From contig CAJQPT010000288.1 of the NCBI GenBank assembly GCA_905480285.1, positions 1-48,605 on the forward strand: a DNA stretch of 48,605 nucleotides. Direction: 5' to 3'. A model generated the notes under the pieces. The model made no database searches, had not been told where the DNA came from, and saw only the letters and a program-made list of their open reading frames with translations. Position numbers and translations under genes: made by a program. Positions 26,098-34,971 of this stretch are shown piece by piece. The stretch comes from an uncultured bacterium. GTDB taxonomy: Bacteria > Planctomycetota > UBA1135 > GCA-002686595. Each line of letters opens with the position of its first letter. Position 1 is the stretch's first letter.

Positions 26098-27362
26098 GAC
26101 GGCACTCCGTGGATGCTGTCGCTCGGCGACGCGTGAGCGGTCTCGTGCCGCCAGCTCTGGATCGACCCCCAGAAGCGCTCGGTGAACTCCTCCACCTCGT
26201 GCTCGGGGAAGAGCGCGGCGACCTTCTCGTGCACCGCGTCTCTCGCCGCCGCGGTGCCGAAGAACTCCCACGCCACCTCATCCAGGGGGCCGAGGTGCTC
26301 GGCGCAGAACTCCTGGAAGCGCGCGGTCTCGAAGTGTTCGTCGGCGATCGCCGCGTACTGAGGGAGCTTCTCTGCAAACGAGCCCGGCCCGTCGGTGATC
26401 TCGAAGTACGGGTCCCAGTCGAGGTTGTTCTTGAACTTGCGGCCGGTGGCCGCGACGAAGAGCGCCCACCGCAGCTTGCCGAGCACCAGCCACGGGAAGT
26501 GCTGATGCAACGAGGTCACCTGCGAGTCAGGGCAGGGGTTCGCGAAGTCGATCGGGTGCCAGACGCCGTCCTGTCGGAGGCTCTCGCAGGAGTTGAAGTC
26601 CCAGCCGAAGAAGGCGTTGATCGTCAGGGTGATCTGGCGCAGGTGCTCCATCTCCGCCGGCGAGAGGTGGTTGTACTCCTTGGTGTAGCGCTCATGCAGG
26701 GGCGCCGAAGGGTCGTACTCCACCATCCGGATGTCGGGACCGATCCCAACGCAGCGGACGAAGTGATCGTGGGGCAGCACCCCGTGCTGCAGGTGCATGA
26801 CGAACTTGCCGCTCTCGTCGTAGGCCGTCTTGAGCTCCTCGGCGCTGTCGATCTTGTTGACGCCGACCCAGCCGCCGCCGTCATAAGGCTTCATGAAGTG
26901 TGGGTAGCCCACCTTCTCCCCGAGCTCCTCGAGGTCGAAGTAACGGGCATAGCGCTCGAGCGTCGGCTGCAGGTCCGGGCTGGACTCATACTCCTTCGGC
27001 GGCACCAGCCACGTATCCGGGATTGGCATGCCCAGCCGCTTCATGGCGCAGTACGAGGTCTGCTTCTCCATGGACTGCACCGACCAGGGGTTGTTGAGGA
27101 CGTAGAGGTCGTCCATCAGCACACCCTTCTTGATCCACTCGCGGGTGTTCGCGTACCAGTGGGTGAGGCGGTCGAGGACGACGTTGTAGCGCGTCGGCGT
27201 CCGCAGATCGAAGGGCTCGATGACCACTCGATCCACCTCGAAGCGCACGTCACGCCCCGCCACCTTGAGGGTGGGGTCCCACCGCTCGAGGATGCCCTCA
27301 AAGCAGCGCGGCCAGCAGATGTCAGCGCCGAGGGAGAGCCCGATTCGTTTGATGTCAGCCAT
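26094..27362 (-). CDS. ATP-grasp ligase, divergent member of the cluster
   Basis: The 422-residue protein has ATP-grasp features: an N-terminal Rossmann-like part (IKRIGLSLGADICWP), SMEKQTSYCAMKRLGMPIP, which matches the 'K..k..l...gip.P' start of the ATP-grasp fold, the glycine-rich loop HFMKPYDGGGWVGV (about residue 180), and an acidic metal-site region around WHPIDFANPCPDSQ. It differs clearly from the three other ATP-grasp proteins of the region. Such enzymes join a carboxylate to an amine or thiol through an acyl phosphate. It lies between two esterase genes, with a 4-base overlap downstream and a 6-base gap upstream, so it belongs to the operon. Confidence 0.8.
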   Translation of the reverse strand: MADIKRIGLSLGADICWPRCFEGILERWDPTLKVAGRDVRFEVDRVVIEPFDLRTPTRYNVVLDRLTHWYANTREWIKKGVLMDDLYVLNNPWSVQSMEKQTSYCAMKRLGMPIPDTWLVPPKEYESSPDLQPTLERYARYFDLEELGEKVGYPHFMKPYDGGGWVGVNKIDSAEELKTAYDESGKFVMHLQHGVLPHDHFVRCVGIGPDIRMVEYDPSAPLHERYTKEYNHLSPAEMEHLRQITLTINAFFGWDFNSCESLRQDGVWHPIDFANPCPDSQVTSLHQHFPWLVLGKLRWALFVAATGRKFKNNLDWDPYFEITDGPGSFAEKLPQYAAIADEHFETARFQEFCAEHLGPLDEVAWEFFGTAAARDAVHEKVAALFPEHEVEEFTERFWGSIQSWRHETAHASPSDSIHGVPS

Positions 27363-27368
27363 GTCGTT

Positions 27369-28499
27369 TCACTCGTACACCATCCAGAGAGGTCCGGGGA
27401 AGAGCCAGGTGAGCCCGGCGCGGAGGTGGTCCCGCCAGTTCTCCCAGTTGTGACCGTCCTGCGCCTCCACGAGGGTAGCGTCGACCCCGACAGACTGGAG
27501 CATCGGAAGCAGGGAGCGGTTGTAGACGATGAGAGACTCGTAGATCCCGCAGGACAGGAAGACCCTGTCGGCCGGCTTCTGCGGCGCGCGGCGGTACCCG
27601 TTCACGAAGGCCACCACCGGGTCAAAGAGCGGGCCGCGCTCGTGGTCACCGATGTCGGTGAACGCGAATGAGCCCGACTGAAGGAAGAGGCGGCCGAACA
27701 CACCGGGGTGCTGGAGCGACGCGTGGAGCGACGCAACGCCGCCGAAGCTGGCCCCCATCAAGGCGCGGTTGTCGGGGCCAGCCTCCAGCGAGAACTCGTC
27801 CTCGAGCAGCGGCAGCAGCTCGGTCGCGAGGAAGTCGGCGTGCTGTTCGCTCGCCGCGTACTCATGGACCCGATCCGGCGACTGAATGAAGCACACGACC
27901 ATCGGGGGGATCTCCCCGAGGTCGATGAGGTTGTCGATCACCGTCTTGAAGGCCGCATACCGCAGATAGTCGAGCCCATCGTGCACCACGAGGAGCGGGT
28001 AGCGGCGCGTCACCCGGTAGCGAGGCGGGAGGTAGATCGAGAGCGGGCGCACGTCGCCGAAGACCTCGCTTTGAAGCTGCCGCTCAAGGATCACCCCCTG
28101 ACGGCGCGAGCGATCCTCCACCGCCCACCAAGGGGTCGTGTAGTCCGGGCCCGTCACCACCGAGTTGGTGGCGAACGGGTCCCGCGCGACGGCGGGGTTC
28201 AGCGCGTCCAGGATGAGCTTGCGCTCGCCATTGTCCTGGATCTCCAGCTTGTATTCGACCCGGGCCGTGGCCTGCACCTCGAGCTCGAGCGTCCAGACGT
28301 CGGGGTGCGTCCGAAGGAACTCCTGGGCCGACTCGAGCCCGAAGATCCAGTGGTGGAGCCAGACGCCCTCCGCGCGGCCTTCATAGACGAAGAGCGCGCG
28401 GCCGCCCTCGACGATCGGTACCTCAAGCCCCTCCAGGGCAGCGGCCCCGGATTCGCCGATGGCGTCCTTCACCGCCTCGATGCTGCTGAGCGACGTCAC
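27369..28499 (-). CDS. Enterochelin-esterase-like hydrolase
   Basis: The 376-residue protein has an N-terminal beta-sandwich region (residues 30-125), as in Fes-type and CBM48-linked esterases. The esterase domain follows: RPLSIYLPPRYRVTRRYPLLVVHDG, nucleophile elbow MGASFGG (Ser251), and a late His in EAQDGHNWENW. Homologues include enterochelin esterases, which hydrolyse cyclic ester siderophores. No siderophore genes are nearby, so I infer only that it hydrolyses an ester or amide product. The start is GTG at 28499, overlapping the S51 gene's TGA (GTGA). No signal peptide is present. Confidence 0.87.
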   Translation of the reverse strand: MTSLSSIEAVKDAIGESGAAALEGLEVPIVEGGRALFVYEGRAEGVWLHHWIFGLESAQEFLRTHPDVWTLELEVQATARVEYKLEIQDNGERKLILDALNPAVARDPFATNSVVTGPDYTTPWWAVEDRSRRQGVILERQLQSEVFGDVRPLSIYLPPRYRVTRRYPLLVVHDGLDYLRYAAFKTVIDNLIDLGEIPPMVVCFIQSPDRVHEYAASEQHADFLATELLPLLEDEFSLEAGPDNRALMGASFGGVASLHASLQHPGVFGRLFLQSGSFAFTDIGDHERGPLFDPVVAFVNGYRRAPQKPADRVFLSCGIYESLIVYNRSLLPMLQSVGVDATLVEAQDGHNWENWRDHLRAGLTWLFPGPLWMVYE

Positions 28500-29449
28500 G
28501 CGCCGGCCCCCATGAGCTCTTCGTCGACCGCGCCGGCGTGGGTCAGTCGGCGCGCCCCCACGCCGGACCAGCCTTCCGCGCCAGCCTCGAGGCGATCGCC
28601 GTCATCGAGGGCGACCACGAGCTCCGGAGCCAGCCGCCGGGCGAGGAGCGCGACCCGGCCGCGGTGCTCGAGGTCAAGCCGCCGGGAGGCGTGGGGCAGC
28701 ACGACCACGCCGGGAGCGAGTCCGAACCCGGGGCCCAGGAACTCGGCGTCGCCCGGGCCCTGGGGGGGCGAGTCGTGGAAGAGCAGGATGCGGTCAGTCA
28801 GCACCATCGCGCCGGCCGACCAGCCGACCACGGGGGTCGCGGCGGGGAGCATCTCACGCACCCCGAACAGGCGCATCCGGTTGTAGAGGATGCCGACGTG
28901 CCCCCCCGCCACCAGCAGCGTCCCTGCCCCAGCGAGCGCCTCCGCGATCTCCGCCCGGCCGGCGCGGAGACTCTCCCGCTCGATGGCCTGGCCGAAGACC
29001 TCCTCATTGAGCTCGCCCACCCGCGAGCAGTGGAGGTCATCGAGGTCTCGCAGGGCACCGCAGGCGAGGTCCAGCGACGGGCCCACGAGGGGGTCTGCTC
29101 GATCCGGGCGCGTGCGCCCCATCAGGTCCCGGGCAGCAGCGAGCTCCGCCGCCAGCCGCACGCGGTACAGCGCAGACAGCTCATTCATTCGGTCGTGCCG
29201 ATCGAACATCATGTGCCGAAGATCGGCGTCCGCCTCGAACGCAGCCTCGCAGCGCGGCCAGAGGTCGAGGGTGCGTACGGCCTCACCGAGGTGAGCGTCG
29301 AGGCGCCCGGTCTCGGACTCGCGCTCCTGCCAACCTGCGGAGACGAGGACATAAGGACCCCCAGCGCCCATGCCGTCGAGGACATCGCGCAGGGTCGGCC
29401 TCTCATGCTGGGGCCCCAGCAGAGCGAGTGGTCGGGAGTCAGCGGCCAT
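28496..29449 (-). CDS. S51-type peptidase (dipeptidase E/cyanophycinase family, class I GATase-like fold)
   Basis: The 317-residue protein has the nucleophile motif VVGWSAGAMVLTDR (Ser211 in GWSAG), preceded by a strand ending TLLVAGGHVGIL, and a later His253 (VVLPHASRR) that could be the triad base. This is the S51/peptidase E pattern, whose known members cleave alpha-aspartyl dipeptides or cyanophycin. It is longer than dipeptidase E (about 230 residues), with an extra helical segment at about 70-150. It is cytoplasmic. It sits directly between an ATP-grasp ligase gene (1-base overlap, TGATG) and an esterase gene (4-base overlap), which suggests that it hydrolyses what the ligase makes. Confidence 0.85.
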   Translation of the reverse strand: MAADSRPLALLGPQHERPTLRDVLDGMGAGGPYVLVSAGWQERESETGRLDAHLGEAVRTLDLWPRCEAAFEADADLRHMMFDRHDRMNELSALYRVRLAAELAAARDLMGRTRPDRADPLVGPSLDLACGALRDLDDLHCSRVGELNEEVFGQAIERESLRAGRAEIAEALAGAGTLLVAGGHVGILYNRMRLFGVREMLPAATPVVGWSAGAMVLTDRILLFHDSPPQGPGDAEFLGPGFGLAPGVVVLPHASRRLDLEHRGRVALLARRLAPELVVALDDGDRLEAGAEGWSGVGARRLTHAGAVDEELMGAGA

Positions 29450-30690
29450 CAGGCGTCGCAGTGGATCCTCACGTCCCGACCGATGTCGTCCGCGATGCGG
29501 AGCGCCTCACCCAGCAGGTTATGCCGGGCGATGCACCACCCATCACCGGTCACCACCTGGGTCCAGTCTCGCCGCGGCGCCCCGATGGGAACCAGCTCGA
29601 CCACGGGGAGGTGCTCCCCGTCGCGCGCGAGGATCGGCTCCAGCCCCTCGATCCGCGTCACGAGCTGCCCGTCGCCGTGGGCGCGCTTGAAGACCAGCGC
29701 CGCGTTGTACCGGCGCTCCATGGACTGCTCCGACGAGCCGCGGGTGATCGCCTCCGCCCAGAGCTGGAACACGTCGCCATCGCACGCGTAGTTCATGCCG
29801 TGGGAGAGCCGCCCCCCAGGGGCGCGGGCGCCGACCTCTCCGAAGATGGCCTCCCCGGTCTTGTCCGAGAGGTACCACTCCATGTGGGCCATCCCGGTGC
29901 GGTAGCCAAGCGCCTTCAGGGCGCGGCGGCCCAGCTCCACGCCCGGCGCGACGTCGGGCTGCTCCAGGTCCGCGAGACACACCGCCTGGGGGCTCATCCA
30001 CGGATTCTGGCGCGCGACGAGCGGCTTGGGCCGATACCAGGCCACGTTCTCGAACAGGGTCTCCCCGTCGGCGAGGATCGCGTCATAGGTGAACTCCTTG
30101 CCCTCGATGAACTCCTCCACGCTGACCTCGGGGACGTGAGCCACGGCCTCGATGACCTGGGAGAGCTCCTCGTCAGAGCGGGCCGTGTGGGTGTCCTCGG
30201 AGCCTGCGCCGTCGATGGGCTTGACGATCAGCGGGTACCCCACGGCGCGGGCGGCCTCCTCCACCTCCGCGCGGGTTCGGGCGCGGTAGTGGTGCGGCGT
30301 GCGGACCCCCGCGGCGTCGAGGGTTGCCTTCATCACCTCCTTGTCACGGAAGGTCACGGCCTGGTCCACGCGCAAGCCAGGGACATCGAAGGCCTCACGC
30401 ATGCGCGCCGCCAGCACCACGCCGATCTCCCACAGGCACTCGACCCGATCGGGCCGCACCCCGAGCTGTCCGAGCCAGCGGCCCACCTCGGCCACGGTCT
30501 GCTCCTCGCTCCAGAGGTCCTTCACCACGAGATGGTCGTCGATGGCAGCCCGGACCGCGGGCTCCATGGCCGCGATGGGCTGGTCTCCGACCCCCAGGAC
30601 TCGCACGCCGGGCAGCGCGTGCAGCGCCTGCGTGAAGTGACCGTTGTCGGCGGGGAAGCCCGGGGAAATGAGGACGACGTTGATCGTCAT
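29449..30690 (-). CDS. ATP-grasp ligase (first gene of the five-gene operon)
   Basis: The 413-residue protein begins MTINVVLISPGFP. Its ATP-grasp core has TFRDKEVMKATLDAAGVRTP, the glycine-rich loop PLIVKPIDGAGSEDT, VEEFIEGKEFTYDAI and the metal-binding end GEVGARAPGGRL. It resembles carbamoyl-phosphate-synthase-type and dipeptide-ligase-type ATP-grasp proteins (the L-amino-acid ligase/BacD kind) and is paralogous to the proteins at 30743-31984 and 33658-34878. An AAGG element lies about 8 bases before the ATG at 30690. The upstream paralogue ends 52 bases earlier, so the unit may start there. Substrates are unknown; a carboxylate plus an amine is expected. Confidence 0.85.
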   Translation of the reverse strand: MTINVVLISPGFPADNGHFTQALHALPGVRVLGVGDQPIAAMEPAVRAAIDDHLVVKDLWSEEQTVAEVGRWLGQLGVRPDRVECLWEIGVVLAARMREAFDVPGLRVDQAVTFRDKEVMKATLDAAGVRTPHHYRARTRAEVEEAARAVGYPLIVKPIDGAGSEDTHTARSDEELSQVIEAVAHVPEVSVEEFIEGKEFTYDAILADGETLFENVAWYRPKPLVARQNPWMSPQAVCLADLEQPDVAPGVELGRRALKALGYRTGMAHMEWYLSDKTGEAIFGEVGARAPGGRLSHGMNYACDGDVFQLWAEAITRGSSEQSMERRYNAALVFKRAHGDGQLVTRIEGLEPILARDGEHLPVVELVPIGAPRRDWTQVVTGDGWCIARHNLLGEALRIADDIGRDVRIHCDA

Positions 30691-30742
30691 GGGGAGCCTT
30701 AGGGGTGGAGTGGGGTCGGTGGAAGAGGAGGGCGGACGCGGC

Positions 30743-31984
30743 TCAGGAGGACAGCTCGACCTGGAGGATCTCGACGGCGCGCCGAAGCCCTTCCCGCACG
30801 CGGTCGGTGTCCTCATGGCGGAGGATGATGAAGCCCTCGCCCTCGTAGGAGCTCGCCTTGAGCTGGCCCGGAACCGGAAGCTGGGACTCGACGACGAGGT
30901 CACCGAGCTCCTCGTTGGCCCGCTCGATCCCGGCCACGCGCGCCACTCGGCCGCCGCCCTGACCGCGCAGGTACGCGGCGCCGGTCGCGTACTTGCGCGG
31001 CGGGACCGAGAATTCCTCGAGGATCGAGACCTCGGCCCAGACCCGATAGAAGTCGCGGTCGTGGGCGTAGGAGATCAAGGAGGTGAACTGCGCCCCGGGC
31101 GGCCGCGCGGCGACCTCCGAGATCGCGATGGACCCATCGGCGCGGCGGAACCACTCCATGTGGGTCATCCCGCTGACCATCCCCAGGGCATCCAGCGCAC
31201 GCGGACCGGCCGAGAGGATCGGCGCATATTCCGGGCCACCGACATCCCGGGGCAGCATGACCGTCCACTGGATCCAGGGCGACTCCATGACCTGCAGCGG
31301 CGTGGGCGAGTACTCGGAGATCGAATGGAAGAGGTGACGACCTCCGATCGACACGCTGTCGAAGGAGTACTCCCGCCCCTGGACGAACTCCTCGAGCAGC
31401 AGCGGCCGCGCGGGAGTCGGCGGATTCGAAGCCATCCAGCTCTCCAGCTGCGAGACCTCATCCACCCGGAAGGTATCCCGGGCCCCGGCACCAGCGGGGG
31501 GCTTGGCCACGAGGGGCATGGTGCGGCGCGCGAAGCTCAGGGCGCTCGCCGCGTCCGTCGCCAGGTGGTGACCGGCGCAGGGCAGGTCATGGGCGCGGAG
31601 CGCGTCCTTCATGACCGCCTTGTCCCTGAAGCGCCCCGCCTCGGCGCGGTCCATCCCGCGGATCTGGAGTCGCTCCCGCACGCATGCGAGCGCCTCCTGG
31701 AGTGGCTCGAGGATGCCCACCAGAGCCGTGACCCCGGCGCCCGTGCTTCCGGCGACTCGACGGACGGCTCCCTCGAGTTGGTCCGGGTCGTGGCAGTCGG
31801 CCACGGACACGAATTCGGCGATCCTACCCCGCACCTCCTCGTCCAGCGCGGCCATGAACGACGCCGCCGGCTCCTGCGCCACCACCGAGAAGGTGGTCTC
31901 GGGGAGCAGGGCCGCCGCCCTCAGGAACCTCAGCGTGCTGGGGAGGGCGAAGGGCGCGACGAAGACGGTGTTGGCGCGTGACAT
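30743..31984 (-). CDS. ATP-grasp ligase, paralogue
   Basis: This 413-residue paralogue of its downstream neighbour begins MSRANTVFVAPFALPS. Core motifs are FRDKAVMKDALRAHDLP, the loop PLVAKPPAGAGARDT, LLLEEFVQGREYSFDSV, HMEWFRRADG and the metal-site segment ISEVAARPPGAQF. The start is the ATG at 31984, with TATCCT 9 bases upstream and no Shine-Dalgarno, which suggests a leaderless or short-leader transcript. It is divergent from glgA, with about 95 bases between the start codons. It probably acts on substrates related to those of its paralogues; no substrate can be named. Confidence 0.85.
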   Translation of the reverse strand: MSRANTVFVAPFALPSTLRFLRAAALLPETTFSVVAQEPAASFMAALDEEVRGRIAEFVSVADCHDPDQLEGAVRRVAGSTGAGVTALVGILEPLQEALACVRERLQIRGMDRAEAGRFRDKAVMKDALRAHDLPCAGHHLATDAASALSFARRTMPLVAKPPAGAGARDTFRVDEVSQLESWMASNPPTPARPLLLEEFVQGREYSFDSVSIGGRHLFHSISEYSPTPLQVMESPWIQWTVMLPRDVGGPEYAPILSAGPRALDALGMVSGMTHMEWFRRADGSIAISEVAARPPGAQFTSLISYAHDRDFYRVWAEVSILEEFSVPPRKYATGAAYLRGQGGGRVARVAGIERANEELGDLVVESQLPVPGQLKASSYEGEGFIILRHEDTDRVREGLRRAVEILQVELSS

Positions 31985-31993
31985 CTGAACCGG

Positions 31994-31999
31994 AGGATA
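31994..31999 (-). promoter_or_regulatory. -10-like TATCCT before the ATP-grasp cluster
   Basis: TATCCT on the minus strand lies 9 bases before the ATG at 31984, within the short divergent spacer shared with glgA. No clear -35 is seen. Confidence 0.4.
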
Positions 32000-32066
32000 C
32001 CCACCAACGGGGCCTGGATTCCCACCAGAACTCCTCGCCGTGCCCAACCCGGCCCCCGCCGTTCGC

Positions 32067-32072
32067 TAAGCT
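32067..32072 (+). promoter_or_regulatory. -10-like TAAGCT, 6 bases before glgA
   Basis: TAAGCT is followed by CTCCCGCC-type sequence and the glgA ATG 6 bases later. No Shine-Dalgarno is present, consistent with a leaderless transcript. Confidence 0.4.
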
Positions 32073-32078
32073 CCCGCC

Positions 32079-33560
32079 ATGCAGCTGCCCCTTCGCATCG
32101 CGATGGTGTCCGCGGAGTGCGCTCCGTTCGCCAAGACGGGCGGCCTCGCCGACGTGGCCGCGGCGCTCTCCCGAACCCTCTGGAAGCGTGGCCATGAGGT
32201 CAGGCTGTTCGTCCCCCTCTACGGGCGGGTCGAACGGTCGGGGCTCGAGACGGAGCCCTTCCTCTCGCCCTTCCCCCTGAGCTTCCCCGGGTGGGACGTC
32301 CCGGTCTCCGTCCGCAAGGCGCCGCTGCCGGACTCCGAGAACGACGAGGGCGTCCCGCTCCAGGTGGAGTTCATCCACTCACCCGAGCTCTTCGGACGGG
32401 AGGAGTTCTACACCAACGATGACGACGAGCCGATCCGCTGGGCGGCCTTCTGCCGGGCCGCCATCGAGGCCTGCCAGCGCACCGGCTGGGCCCCTGACGT
32501 GTTCCACGCCAACGACTGGCACACGGGGCTCCTGCCGCTGCTGCTGAAGTCCACCTACGCCTGGGACGAGCTCCTGCGCGGGAGCTCCACGCTGCTCTCT
32601 ATCCACAACCTGGGCTACCAGGGCGTGTTCTCCGAGGACGCTATTCGCCGGGTCGGCCTGGGTGGCGTCCGCGACCAGTTCCACCAGGAGCGCCTCGCCG
32701 CTGGCGCGGTCAACTACCTGGAGACGGGCATCCTTCACGCCTCGTGGCTCTCCACGGTCTCGGACACCTACGCCCGCGAGATCCAGACCCCCGAGTACGG
32801 CCACGGCCTTCAGGGCCTCCTGGCTCAGCGGGAGGATCACCTGGCGGGCATCGTCAACGGTGTCGACTACGGAGAGTGGGACCCCGCGACCGACAGGCAC
32901 CTGCCCGCCAACTACGGCCCAGAGGATCTGTTCGGGAAGCGCATGTGCCGGGACGCGCTCCTCGACGAGCTCGGCGTGGCCCCCGAGCCGTCCGGGCCGG
33001 TCCTCGGCATTGTCTCCAGGCTGACGCACCAGAAGGGCTTCGAGCTGATCCCCGACTTCGCCGAGCGACTCCTCGATCACCACGACGTGCGACTGGTCGT
33101 CCTGGGCAGCGGCGACCCGGAGCAGGAGAGCTACTTCCGCTGGCTCCGCGACCGCTACCCCGCCAAGGTCGGTGTGCACATCGGCTACGACAACGGGCTC
33201 GCCCACCGAATCGAGGCAGGCTCCGACATCTTCCTCATGCCCTCACGCTATGAGCCGTGCGGTCTGAATCAGATGTACAGCCTCAGGTACGGCACCATCC
33301 CGCTCGTGCGGAGCACCGGCGGGCTCGCGGACACCGTCGAGCGCCACGAGGACGGCAGCGGCACGGGCTTCATGTTCTACGAGCACACCTCCGTGGCCCT
33401 CGAGGACACCCTGGCCCACGCCATCGAGGTCTGGCGGGACACCGAGGGCTGGCGACAAATGCAGCTCCGCGGCATGGCCAGGGACTTCTCATGGGAGGCC
33501 CAGGTCGACCGCTACGAGGATCTCTACGCCGCGATCATGGCCGACCTCCAGCTGGCCTGA
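32079..33560 (+). CDS. glgA: Glycogen synthase (ADP-glucose type, GT5)
   Basis: GlgA transfers glucose from ADP-glucose to the non-reducing end of alpha-1,4-glucan. The 493-residue protein has the N-terminal IAMVSAECAPFAKTGGLADV with the KxGGL donor-binding motif, HANDWHTGLLP, SIHNLGYQG, GIVNGVDYGEWDP, LGIVSRLTHQKGFELIP and the C-terminal MPSRYEPCGLNQMYSLRYGT, all typical of GT5. It uses the ADP-glucose made by GlgC (18026-19378). It is oddly placed between ATP-grasp genes: divergent from one, and 97 bases ahead of another on the same strand. Confidence 0.97.
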   Translation: MQLPLRIAMVSAECAPFAKTGGLADVAAALSRTLWKRGHEVRLFVPLYGRVERSGLETEPFLSPFPLSFPGWDVPVSVRKAPLPDSENDEGVPLQVEFIHSPELFGREEFYTNDDDEPIRWAAFCRAAIEACQRTGWAPDVFHANDWHTGLLPLLLKSTYAWDELLRGSSTLLSIHNLGYQGVFSEDAIRRVGLGGVRDQFHQERLAAGAVNYLETGILHASWLSTVSDTYAREIQTPEYGHGLQGLLAQREDHLAGIVNGVDYGEWDPATDRHLPANYGPEDLFGKRMCRDALLDELGVAPEPSGPVLGIVSRLTHQKGFELIPDFAERLLDHHDVRLVVLGSGDPEQESYFRWLRDRYPAKVGVHIGYDNGLAHRIEAGSDIFLMPSRYEPCGLNQMYSLRYGTIPLVRSTGGLADTVERHEDGSGTGFMFYEHTSVALEDTLAHAIEVWRDTEGWRQMQLRGMARDFSWEAQVDRYEDLYAAIMADLQLA

Positions 33561-33657
33561 GCCCGTCGCCGGCTCCGCTCGGCGCCTGCACGATAGCCAC
33601 CCAACCGACGACCCACTGGCACCCGGGTCCCCCGCGCCCCCACGCTTGCCCCAAGCC

Positions 33658-34878
33658 ATGCACGTCATCTTCGTCGAGCCCTCCTTCCCCTCCAATCAGA
33701 GAGAGTTCGTCCGCGCCTTGAAGGAGGTCGGCGCACGGGTCACCGCCATCGCGGAGGCGCCGCCCAGCGCCCTCGATAACGAGATGCGAGGGTGGCTCGA
33801 CGGGCATGAGCAGGTGCCCTCTGTGACGAACGGTGAGGCGCTCCTCGCGGCCGTCCGACGGGTCCAGGAGCGCACCTGGGTGGATCGGTTGGAGGCCACG
33901 GTCGAGGCGCACATCACCCCCTGCGCCTGGGTCCGCGAGCAGTGCGAAATCCCGGGCACCTCGACCCGCACCGCATGGCTCTGCCGGGACAAGCCCGCCA
34001 TGAAGGACGCGCTGCGTGAGGCCGGCGTCCCCACTGCCCAGAGCATCGGGACCTCCGATCTCGACGAGGCCCGGGCCTTCATCGAGCGGGTCGGGTACCC
34101 CGTCATCCTCAAGCCGAGGGACGGCGCGGGCGCCGCCGGCACCGCCCGCGCGCACGACGACGAGAGCCTCGAAGCGGCGATCCAGGAGAGCGGCCTGGGG
34201 CGGGGCGAGAGCGTCGCCATCGAGGAGTTCATTGAGGGGCACGAGGGCTACTGGGACACCCTGAGCCTCAACGGTGACGTGGCCCACGAGTTCATCACCC
34301 ACTACTACCCGAATGTCCTCGAGGCCATGCGTCACCGCTGGATCTCGCCCCAGATGGCCACCACCAACGAGGTCCAGGACGAGCGCTACGACGACCTCCG
34401 CGAGATGGGGCGCAAGGTGATCCAGACCCTCGGTATCGAGACCTCGGCCACCCACATGGAGTGGTTCTTCGGGCCCAAGGGCCTCAAGTTCAGCGAGATC
34501 GGCTGCCGCCCCCCGGGCGTGCGCATGTGGGACGTCTACCAAGCCGCCAACGACTTCGACATCTACCGTGAGTGGGCTCACCTCATCGTTCAGGGGAGCC
34601 CCTCCCAGTCGCCCTCGAGGCGCTGCGCCGGCGGCATGATCGCCCTGCGCCCCAGCGCCGACGGCCGCATCGAGGGCTACGAGGGCGTCGAGGACCTCAA
34701 GGCTCGCTACGGCGAGCACATCATCGACTCCCACTTCCCTCCGCCGGGGACCGCGACCCAGGGCGTCGAGGCCGGCTACATGGCGAACGCGTGGGTCCGG
34801 CTGCGCCACCCTAACTTTGACGAGCTGCGCACGATTCAGGACTGGATCGGCGAGCACGTGCGCGTCCACGCGGGCTGA
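33658..34878 (+). CDS. ATP-grasp ligase, third paralogue
   Basis: The 406-residue protein starts at the ATG at 33658 (MHVIFVEPSFPSNQREF); an in-frame TTG four codons earlier is the alternative. Motifs are LCRDKPAMKDALREAGVP, the loop YPVILKPRDGAGAAGT, AIEEFIEGHEGYWDTL, THMEWFFGPKGLKF and the metal-site SEIGCRPPGVRMW. It is closely similar in layout to the proteins at 29449-30690 and 30743-31984. It lies 97 bases after glgA on the same strand, so it could be co-transcribed with it. The N-terminal part that should set substrate choice differs most among the three, which suggests different carboxylate or amine partners. Confidence 0.85.
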   Translation: MHVIFVEPSFPSNQREFVRALKEVGARVTAIAEAPPSALDNEMRGWLDGHEQVPSVTNGEALLAAVRRVQERTWVDRLEATVEAHITPCAWVREQCEIPGTSTRTAWLCRDKPAMKDALREAGVPTAQSIGTSDLDEARAFIERVGYPVILKPRDGAGAAGTARAHDDESLEAAIQESGLGRGESVAIEEFIEGHEGYWDTLSLNGDVAHEFITHYYPNVLEAMRHRWISPQMATTNEVQDERYDDLREMGRKVIQTLGIETSATHMEWFFGPKGLKFSEIGCRPPGVRMWDVYQAANDFDIYREWAHLIVQGSPSQSPSRRCAGGMIALRPSADGRIEGYEGVEDLKARYGEHIIDSHFPPPGTATQGVEAGYMANAWVRLRHPNFDELRTIQDWIGEHVRVHAG

Positions 34879-34954
34879 TCCCCTCCACCTGGCGCCCTCC
34901 GCCGAAGGGCGATGATCCGTCCATCGAGGCCCCGCGGGTTTCACCGCCCTCGGG

Positions 34955-34960
34955 TATCGT
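34955..34960 (+). promoter_or_regulatory. -10-like TATCGT before the hydroxy-acid dehydrogenase gene
   Basis: TATCGT lies 11 bases before the ATG at 34972. No Shine-Dalgarno and no clear -35 are visible. Confidence 0.3.
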
Positions 34961-34971
34961 TCATCGCGATC

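Noticed and set aside
27369-28499. Enterobactin-type siderophore system
   Set aside because: Only the esterase family fits; there are no NRPS, isochorismate or TonB-receptor genes nearby.
25348-34878. Cyanophycin synthesis and degradation operon
   Set aside because: The S51 peptidase fits cyanophycinase, but no CphA-type synthetase (ATP-grasp fused to a Mur-ligase domain) is present; the ATP-grasp proteins are about 410 residues and single-function.
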